From the NCBI GenBank assembly GCA_016592635.1, contig AP023240.1:2831630-2895629 (forward strand): a stretch of DNA of 64,000 nucleotides, written 5' to 3'. Source of the DNA: Methyloprofundus sp. (GTDB lineage Bacteria > Pseudomonadota > Gammaproteobacteria > Methylococcales > Methylomonadaceae). The translations under genes were made by a program, and so were the position numbers. Position 1 is the stretch's first letter; every line of letters begins with the position of its first letter. This document shows, piece by piece, positions 63,638-64,000 of this stretch. The notes beneath the pieces were generated by a model. That model searched no databases. It was not told the origin of the DNA and saw only the letters and a list, made by a program, of their open reading frames with translations.

Positions 63638-64000
63638 ACCAACGTAGCCGAATTGATTTAATTCAAAGCCTTAGTGCTGATTTAGCACCTTCAAATCGTC
63701 GCAACGGTATTATTCTGCCTGCATTGCTATGGTTTGTTTTAAGTTGGCTGTATGTTATTGGCCTTAGTCTTTACCTTGGTCCATTACGCGAGGGTGCCAT
63801 AACGGCACTACTAACAAATCCGCAATTCGCCATTGAATCACTGATTGGTTTTATTGCTGGTGCACTTTTTTGTACACTTGCATTTAGGGAATCCATCCCA
63901 GGCTTACAACGCAAATGGCTTATTCAGTTAAGTATTTTAACCGCCTTACTGTGGGTTGCTTGTTATGCCGTCGGCTTATCATTCCCAGCGATTGACCCTT
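63634..64000 (+). CDS. NrsF/DUF1109-like anti-sigma protein, cut by window edge
   Basis: The frame opens with ATG at 63634, overlapping the sigma stop, and stays open to the window end for 122 codons. The start NQRSRIDLIQSLSADLAP followed by helices (ILPALLWFVLSWLYVIGLSLYLGP, IESLIGFIAGALFCTLAF and IQLSILTALLWVACYAVGL) fits the six-helix NrsF/DUF1109 membrane anti-sigma factors. Members hold an ECF factor at the membrane and release it on heavy-metal or redox stress. The 3' end is outside the window. Confidence 0.8.
   Translation, partial: MNQRSRIDLIQSLSADLAPSNRRNGIILPALLWFVLSWLYVIGLSLYLGPLREGAITALLTNPQFAIESLIGFIAGALFCTLAFRESIPGLQRKWLIQLSILTALLWVACYAVGLSFPAIDP

Overview
The window looks like a chromosomal segment of an AT-rich gammaproteobacterium. 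It carries bamA-skp, efp-epmA, fabA-fabB, ttcA, the tsaE/nnrDE/queG cluster, uvrD and glnK-amt, all of gammaproteobacterial type. An exosortase, a PEP-CTERM protein, class III cyclase/CHASE2 proteins and many small palindromic repeats would suit a Methylococcales-like aquatic bacterium. No methane-oxidation gene is present, so that placement is only an inference. No rRNA, tRNA, CRISPR array, phage or transposase gene was seen.

Layout. 1-10 kb is mostly minus-strand housekeeping: skp (cut by the edge), bamA, epmA, efp, a CBS protein, a nucleotidyltransferase coupled to a response-regulator diguanylate cyclase, ttcA, fabB and fabA. 10.3-18.6 kb is one minus-strand operon: a YqiJ-like membrane protein, a YqiK-like flotillin, a DUF2442 protein and a 1728-residue AAA+ ATPase. 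19-29 kb is a surface and exosortase region: LtaS/MdoB-type transferase, GT-C-like membrane protein, exosortase, EpsI-like protein, CapK-like ligase, QW-repeat toroid protein, formyltransferase and TPR protein. 29.6-33.6 kb is a sugar operon in which WecE- and WecD-like enzymes would make dTDP-Fuc4NAc, with a GT2 and a GtrA-type protein. 33.8-39.2 kb holds a SulP transporter, a lipoprotein, a CHASE2-adenylate cyclase and a secreted protein. 39.4-42.6 kb is a nitrogen module: glnK-amt and a divergent porin, with two NtrC-like sites between two opposed sigma-54-like promoters. 42.7-48.8 kb holds an outer-membrane protein, a BASS transporter, an SDR, a BFD-type ferredoxin, tsaE, nnrDE and queG. 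49.2-50.8 kb is a PEP-CTERM protein behind a strong sigma-54-like promoter. 50.9-55.7 kb has uvrD, a DUF2892 protein, a Tsx-like protein and a YihY-like protein. 56-62 kb is a periplasmic CHAT-peptidase/CHASE2 operon. The window ends with a spondin-domain protein, an ECF sigma factor and an NrsF-like anti-sigma protein cut by the edge.

The exosortase at 23.2 kb and the PEP-CTERM substrate at 49.2 kb form one sorting system split across the window. The least described parts are the CHAT-CHASE2 operon, the flotillin/giant-ATPase operon, the shared NtrC/sigma-54 control of an ammonium transporter and a porin, and several families of small mobile-looking inverted repeats lying between the modules.
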